From contig JAGVSM010002963.1 in assembly GCA_022494885.1 (NCBI GenBank), positions 124,001-188,000 of the forward strand: a DNA stretch of 64,000 bases, given 5' to 3'. Of the stretch, positions 12,101-21,100 are shown in pieces (position 1 is the stretch's first letter; every line of letters begins with the position of its first letter). Below the pieces are notes generated by a model. That model saw only the letters and a list, made by a program, of their open reading frames with translations, searched no databases and had not been told where the DNA came from. Both the position numbers and the translations under genes were made by a program. The DNA comes from Micrasema longulum (Eukaryota > Arthropoda > Insecta > Trichoptera > Brachycentridae).

Positions 12101-15100
12101 TTGTCGATAATGCTTACCTCAGCCTTACATAATGTACGGATCTAATATATACAACTCACTTTATATCACCCGTCGATGGGAGGAGTGCTCTCCCGAAACT
12201 CTAGTAGTGTTCTTGTAGAAGAATAAAAATTGTGTAACACTAATAACGAAGTTTTATTTTCATAATAATTTATTAGAAATATCGCTTCTGTCGGAATGAC
12301 GCAAGGCGATGTTTCTAATATCTGACCCCTGAGTGGGAGTGTACAAAGGCCTCACCGTCCAGTTGAGGTAGATCTTGCGCGCCCCGACGGCCTTCATGAA
12401 GTCGATGCTGATCTGCGGCTTCTCCAGCACCAGAAGTTCCACACTCTCCACCACCATCTGGTTGGCCACGGCGTCGCGCACTCCGCACAGGTACGTTCCT
12501 TCACCGAACAATCACCAGAACATATGAAATCTTGATAGAACTTTTGAAAAAAGTTTCGTATATCGTGGAATAAATTTCTATTACAATTTGCCTGACAAAA
12601 TAAAAATTATCAATGCCTTTATAAAATTTAAGCTAAAGGTAAAAATATTTGTCTTTTGACCTGCTTAATTAAATGTTGCTCTTTAACATATTAGTCATAT
12701 TTAAGGTTATATTTTAAAAATAAGGATATTTTTTTTTTTTTTTCAACAATACTTTTAAGTTTTTTTGCTAAGCATCTTGGACATCTAATTTTATATATTT
12801 TTTCGCCATATTATAGTATTTATGTGGGTGTATGTGTATGGGCATGCAAGTGTTTAAAATATCAATTGACATACAGTAAAACCTCATTTTTACGTTTTCC
12901 CGCTTTTTACACAGAAATATTTAGATTACATTTTTTTCCTTACATTTTCATTTAAATATTCCCCCCAATTAATGTTTTTTATGTTTTTCATAACCCCGGT
13001 TTTACGTTGAAAATTTTTAAAAACTCATTCCATCTGTCAAAGACAATGAGCCGCGCGCCGCCGCATAAATGGAGAATAAAATCGAGGTAAATAAAAATAT
13101 GTGTAAATTATTGTCTCAAACTAAATTCAAAGTAGGTGCAGTGTAATTGACCAATTTGTTTAAGTATCTAATTTTGTCATTTTACCAAATAATGACACGC
13201 AGTTGACGCATGCTTAGGAAGAATAAAGTCTTTACATCAATAAATTGCGATGCAGAAAGTTAAAAAATTTGGCAATAGAAATATTATTTGAAGTCATAAA
13301 CATAATGTGAAAAGAAGATAGTTTTAACAGTTATTATAAAAGTGTGAAACGGTTTTGCCACGATGTAAATGACAGTTAAAATTTTGTGATGCTATACTAA
13401 GAAAAGTGATACCATATAAATAAAATTTCCAATTTTTATTTCCATGTTTTTAAGGTTGTACCTACATAAAATTATTTAAACATGTTTTTCTTTAAATTCA
13501 ATAGAAAATAGCACATTATAGTATTGCTTGAAAAAATACTAAATATTTTGAACTAAATCATTGGTAAATATGAATAATCCCCAATTATGACAGTCCTTAC
13601 AATTTTTCTGCAGTATATTTAGTATGGTCTAGTACAATAATTTAATTTTTTCCATACATTTATTATTTCCTCACCTTTTTTGTTGCTCCCTTGAAAAACA
13701 TACAGGGGTTTTACTGTATTTAAAAAGTGTAACAACTGACCATTATCTTTCCTGGAGATATCGGGTAACTTTAGGGAGCCGTTGATGTGCGTCTCGTTAA
13801 TCTGCACCGACACCTGGTTCTCTAGGGGAAGTTTGTTCATCTCCTTGTCCTTGCGCCATTTCACTTCCGTCAGGTTAAAACCTACAAAACAAACACCTCT
13901 ATTAGTGCGCAAATCTAAAGTAAATGTATACACTAAATCTGAAATGACGGGAGTTCATATATTTATGTGGGGATACTGAAAATACATTTGAAGTTGTATA
14001 AAAGTGTAGACAAAAAAACATGCGCAAAATTTCTTGGCTAACTCGGGTACACGCCTTGTTCTAAGCCAAGCAAAGAATATTTATGTTTGCGGGACTCACC
14101 CGGAAACCAATGCCCACGCACTGATCATCTCGAGGACAGTGCAAAATATGAATTATACATTTGCTGTACGAAAAAAACAAAAAGTAAAAAATTATTACCT
14201 AGCACGGATGACGAATTGCTGACAACAAGGGAAATAAAAATTAACCTCACTCCCCACTGGGAAGAAGAGAGAACAATTGAGACAGTTGCTATAAAAGGCG
14301 CGAAACCCTCACTACAAGCAGTCAGCAGTAGATCAGTTCAGTTCGGAGTTCGAGCGGAGTTCTTGCCGTCACTCGCGCGCTCCACTACCGATTCTGTACA
14401 TTATATAACATAATGTAATAAAATCACATTGAAGCGTAACATTATTTTCTTCTGTCAACTCCAACTAGCGTAGGAGCTCCCTGTCTCCACAACCATAAAA
14501 TTCTACATGTTTATACATAAATATTTAGAACGAAAATATACAGATTTAATAATATTGATGTTTTTTGTAGATATTTCTCCATAAAACTCTGTATTAACCA
14601 ACGAGAGCTTTCACCTAAATAATTCTTCAAGAACAGTCTTGATTTAGTTATTTATCCTGAAATATATTTTCTCTCTTCTTCTCCGGGTGGGTGAATGTCC
14701 GCTATCAGACATCCGCGACCGTGTCGGCAAACATCACTTTGCCCGGAAAGGCTCCACAGAAAACTTGGCATAACAGTTAACAGCCAGTTCTTCAGCCAGG
14801 AAATTATTTTCCTTCCGCGCTCGCATTCCGCTCATGATTTTGACTTGCACAGTGAGATGAAGGATCTTATATTTCTCTGAGTGTCTTACGACGTATTCGA
14901 AATACTGCAACTTTCAGATTTGAATCCTTTTTATTAGTTCTTTTTCTTTACACATCCTATTCATCGCGTCTTCATTTCGGACTCTATCTGCCAATTGAAT
15001 TTTGAGGATTCTTCTATACACCTACATCTCAAATTCAGAGTCCAAACCTTAATTCGAAATATAAAAGAGACAGGCGACTTTAGCATTTTGAAATATTTTC

Positions 15101-18100
15101 ATTAAATTAAACTGAAAATTTAATTACTTCAGAGTGGTTTTGATGCATTTAGACTCTAAAATAAGTTAAGTGATATTGTAAATTTTTAAATATTATTTGA
15201 TCTGGGATTACGAAAGGATTTTTTTATGAAATGTCTGTAAGCAAGCACTCATACCATGACAGAAATGGCGGTTTTGCAAGCGTTTACATAAATTCCTGCA
15301 TTTATTTCAAATAGTACTTTGAAAATTCAAATTCGAGAACTATCTGTATAGAAGTAACAGTTTAATCATCAGTAACATTGCTTTTCTGTTGGAATGATGC
15401 GAAGTGCAATATCTGATCCTTAATCAGTCACTTTCTCGCGCAAAATAAGATAAATAAATAAAGCGCGTCTGACCCTCGAAGATGTGATGGTTTTATGGAG
15501 AGTAGCGCCAGCGCATCGGGCCCGGGAGGCGGTGGTCAGCTGGCGTCGGTAGCGCCAGGTCGAAGGCCAGCGCGTCACGCCGCGCCCGCTGCACCCGTCT
15601 TTCGGTAGTTGGCGCGCGGCTACGCTGACCGCAGTGGCGCGCTAAAGCAGCACGCCGCGCGCGCGGTTGCCGTCCGCGTCCACCGACAGCGTCACGTTCT
15701 GCAGCGACGTGCGGTACCTGCCAATCACACGACTGTGGTTATTTAACACACGACACATGTGGTTATTTAAATGCTGAATTCGCAACGTGGCGACGACACT
15801 AGCCCAGTTACTGTATAATCTATGACTAAAACGACATTAGACTTATTTTACTTACTTTTTTTTCTTACTTACTCTTCTTAATTCATTAATATTTTTTGCT
15901 ACTTTTGTGTAAAATTCATTTCTGTCTTCATATTTAAAAATGCAAATGCAATATATGCAATAATATCTACGACGAAAACTATTTAGGGCCCCGATTACAA
16001 TGGGAAGTTAACAGAGTTATCTTTGACTGTCTATAAAGAAAACTCGATATTTGTGTACGAAAATTAGTATATTTGCACGAACATTTAAAGTATCTTCATC
16101 GGTAACCTATAATTGAACATGTTTAAAAGAAAAAAATGTATGCATATTCTGCTTTTCATACAGAAAACTTAATTTTGCTCTGTAGATAAAATTGAAGATA
16201 AATGTTAACTTCCCACTGTAATCGGGGCCCAGGGTTTTAGGTCTATTTCACACACAGAAGTGTATTCTAAAATATTTGTATGTAAGAGGATGAGTAATCT
16301 TATTTTTCTTCAAACAAACATATTTTTTCCCCGGAGTATGGCACCAGAGCGATGATTTTTTTACACACTATTTATTTATTTGATTTATTTATGCTTTATT
16401 AAGTTAGTTCATAATATCTTAAGAACTAATATAAACTTTTAATAACATTACAATTTTTTTGTCAAAATAACATATTTTTTAAAATCAATTTTAAATAGTA
16501 TTTCGATCTTTTCTATCTCCTTTATTTCTTCAGGTAACTCATTGTACCGCTTCAATCCCTTGTACAATGAGTTCTTAGATTATGTTTTTCTCCTCATTGG
16601 TAATCTTATCTTTTTTTTTATCCCTTGTTTCATATGTATGACACTATTGGTTAAATTTTATTAATGTTTTTATTTTATTCATCCCCTTAATTATATTATG
16701 TATAAAATTTGCTACATTATATTTAATTTGCTGCTTTACTGTGAGCAAGCTAATTTCTTTGTGCATTATTTCTACATTTGAATAGATATTTCTTTCGAGT
16801 ATAATCCTCATAGCCTTATTTTGGAAAATTTGTATATTTTTAATTTCTCCTTCATTACATAAAAAAAGAATGAAATGCAAAGATAGAGTGATGTGGCGTT
16901 CTATCCTCTCTGCCTACCCTTACGGTGGAATGGCGCGATGGTTTGTTTTGAAAATTGAGGGTAAAATAAAATGAAAAGTGTTGAGATCTAAGGGAAGGAA
17001 GACTTCTTAGCTTCTTCGCTCGGTGAGCCGATGTACTGGGGCAGAAGTTAAACATTGACTTTATTCATCTTTTCAACTGCAGTAGCGATTAAGACGTAAT
17101 TATCATCATTATGACCATCGCCGCACTATTTACAGATGATGATAAAACTGCCAAAAATAAATACTACTCGGAACGATAATGTTCGGTCGGAGTTTGTTTA
17201 CCAACACGTATTGACACTTGTACAGATGTGTGGGTGAATAATACAACACCGTCTCGAGCAGAGAAATAACTAAACATGAGCCATTTGTAGGTCACATTCT
17301 GTAAATGCGGATTAAGGATTCATTCTCCGTCATCGAGACTATTAGTGGTATGAAATTTAAAAACGCCAATGATTTTTTTATAAGACGACTTAGTCACAGC
17401 AGATAAAATAGTTTTAATTTTTTTTATTTTATGGATAAAAATATATTTGCGTTCTCATGATAAACCTAAATATTTGGGGCCATTTTTAACGTATTGTAAA
17501 TAACTCGGTACAGATAAATGTCGTTTAGCGCCGGTTTAATTTACGCCGATTTACAATTACGCCGGTTGGTGCCGGCGTGGGATTCCTCGGTTCGGCAGAC
17601 AACAGTAGGCGCCGCGATTCTAATAACAGACACACTTTTACACGTTGTTTTATTCTATTACCGTGTACGTGAGCGGCCTATTGTATGTGTAAAATTGTTT
17701 CCGAGTTAGTTTTCGTTTTGTTTTTAAGAAAAATAAAACAAGGTACGATTATATCTTTTTTTTATTATTAAAATTAAAAGAATATTAAAATATTTAGTTT
17801 ATGCTATGATTCTGCAAGAAAGGAAGGAACAATCAAAGCAAATGATATTGGATGCTTTTTTAAAAAAGTGTGAGAATTTAATTTAGTACCGGCGAACTGG
17901 TGAGTTAATATATATTTTTTTTTAAATATTATTTATATCAAGAGATTATTATTTATTTTGTAAAAAAGTGTGAGAATTTAATTTAGTACCGGCGAACTGG
18001 TGAGTTAATATATATTTTTTTTAAAACATTATTTATATCAAGAGATTATTATTTATTTTGTAAACGAATTTAAACTATATTTATCAAATGCATTTATAAT

Positions 18101-21100
18101 TTATTTTCAATATTATAATTTTGACAGGGAACCTAACCTTATACCTTCCATTATATTTGTGTTCATATTACGAAGGTATCTCTCGGAACGCATCCCCGGC
18201 GTAAAGCGGCATTTACTTGTATTAGAATGTGGGAATTAAGTTGTGTAAAGACCTCAGATCTCTGATCCATAAGTCCACAACACTAGCCAATTACAATTGA
18301 AAAATCATACATTTTGTAAAGATGTGATTTCATGCATTGTAATTATTTTTCCTTCATATTTAAATTTATTTCAACAGAGAGGGAAAACATTTTCGAGAAG
18401 GGAATATGGAAGTCTAGGCATTTACAGGGCTTATGACCTGTCATTGGAAAATGTTTTCCCTCTCTACATACTCAAACATCATTGATTTTTCTTTCGTTTT
18501 ACTTCATCATATTGCTTCAGGCCGAGTGTCGCGGTCTTCGGGTTAGATGTTAGAAGTACGACACCTCGTACATGTGACATGTGATATCCCCGAAGAATCT
18601 CCCGGTCTTGGGCCGAGTGGAAGGTCGATTTGGTCATATAGACATGAATTATTGGACTAAATATTGCGTATAAAAACCTAGACGCCTGCGGCGCAGGATC
18701 TAAGGAGCGCTAGCGCCCCGTCACTTACTGAAAAGGGACAGAAATATACTCCCTCTCTTGTAAGTAAGCGTCTGTGAGTGTTTGTGCCGACAGAACCTTC
18801 GGTAGGTTCAACTCGGCACACCAGGGTCTAAAATTTTTTTGTAAAATAGAAAAGGTGGGGTTAGAGCCCTTTCTCCCTCGGAGTGACGGCTAGAGAGAAA
18901 CTTACTGCTTTCCGTCGATGACAATGGGCGTGTCGTGGAAGGTCCACTCCACCGCAGCATCAGCGGGCGTGATGACGCAGGACAGGGTGGCATTGGAGCC
19001 CAGGCGACCCTCGGCCTTCACTTGAATGATCTCGGGGATGATGGCTACATCTGCAAAAGAAATCAAATAATTCTCTTAGTTAAATAACTCAATTAGACAT
19101 TGTATCGGTCTTGATCGATAGTCTGAATTATGGTGTCTTTGAAAAGGGCATAATAAAGTGAAAATTTTGCTCTGTATGAACGGTAACAGAATGGCCGATG
19201 GAGGGGTAGCGACGGTTTACTAACAAGCTAATGAACTAACTATTATTATGGATAATTTATATAGTGCCATTTTCGTAATATAATTCCAAAGGGTGCTTCA
19301 GGTCTTCGTATACATACCCGCACATACTCTATCACCGTCAGAATTGGGAAAATCGGATTGAGGGTGACAGACAACCAAGAGACAACAAGACAAACTTTTT
19401 AATAATGAAAAAAGGAATGGCCCACGCTCAGACGCTGAAGTCTTTGTGGGCATTTTTTCCAATTTATGTTATAGCTTAATTTTAAGATGTATTTTTGTAA
19501 TTATATTTCTATGTAAATAATATATGTATGGAAAAATAAACAAATAAAATATTTTTAAAAATTAAAAAGATAAATTGAACATATCGACGGTCCCTACACA
19601 TAACATCGAATCTGCATTTTGCCAAGTTTACAGGAGGGCAAAAACAAAGCTTGATATTTTTTTAGGAAGCTATCAGATACTGTAAAATTGCCATACATGT
19701 GTTTACAAATACAGTACAATAAAGTGTTGAAATCACTTCGCGTGTGACGTCTCAAGTTCTATTCCCCTTCTTCTTGACGAGTCCTGTTTCCTCTTTATTC
19801 CCTTTTCCCATTGAATAGTAGAATTGATTTAAGGTAATTAATATACAAATACAGTAGTTTCTATTTTTGTATACCTTTAGCTATCTTTATTTTGATTTTC
19901 TATTGAAATGTTTTGTAACTTAAATGATATAATTTTTTTAAATTATTATCTTAATTTTTTTGTATTCTTAACAATATACATAAGAGGTAAAATAGAGTAT
20001 TCAAAAAATAAAGGATAATTACATAGCAATGAAATACATATTAATAGTAAAAATAGTTAACGAAAAATCCCACAAAATAAAACTATTATTTTATCAGTCG
20101 GTTGAATGAAATCGCCGTTTGGCAATAAGTCCCCTAATGTACAATTTACATCATGTACAAATAAATAAAAATAAAAGTTCCGCTGATTGGTCAGTTGATT
20201 TACAGTTGAGATGGTTTGGTCATGTAGAACGAATGGATGATGAAAGACCAGGAAGATGCATTAAATATATTAAATTTGATTTATTTATTTTATATATGTT
20301 TATGTACATTACAAAAATATTTCAATGCATACTACCACGAAAAAATTAATACTAAAATTGAAATATACAAAGATGGTAAAATAAAAATACCCAGCAATTA
20401 TAGAAAAGGGATGCTATCCTTTCTGAACTTTTTTCACTAACATAAAAGATGTCGTTATGCGAAGAGATACAGTTGAGTAAAGACATCGCTCTGAAGGCAT
20501 GATCAGTTAAACCAAAATCTTAAGTCTGGTCATGTCAAAAGCAGGCAAGGACCGAAGGGCATGTATAAACGTTGATGCCAGGAAAGACGTATGTGGCGGT
20601 CCATCTTCTCCGCCTATCCCGACGAAGATGTGGCTTAATGTTAGCAATAGGAAATCTATCACAACTCTCCTATCATCGGTTGATTCGGAAGAACTAGGCA
20701 ATTTTTTTATTGGAATCATTTTTATTATTTTTTTCATACATGTTGAAGAAACTTTGCAGTACAATTTAATGCTCCAATTTTTACTGAGCTTAAGGATACA
20801 TTTTTTATATCCAATTTCTCATAGGACTGAATTTCCTCATTGTAATACAATTATATATATATATATAACTGTAATACATTTATATATATACTCTCAGAGT
20901 AATAATTCTATAGAGAAGAACTTAAGCTTTATTGCATAGAAGAAAAGCGTTCCAAATTTATGGTTTGGTTTTAAATTGGATTTTGGTTCAACAACAAACG
21001 TGTAATGGACGGTTTCAGTTTGCGCTCGCCATTCTCAACCCAAGTACCTTTGGCCCGTTGTATCGCTGTTATCTGTAGCTTACTTCGTGGTCAGTAATCA

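Noticed and set aside
15503..15644. Continuation of Ptp69D coding in another frame
   Set aside because: One frame is open for about 50 codons but shows no Ig features (no D.G.Y.C), so it was not added to the gene.
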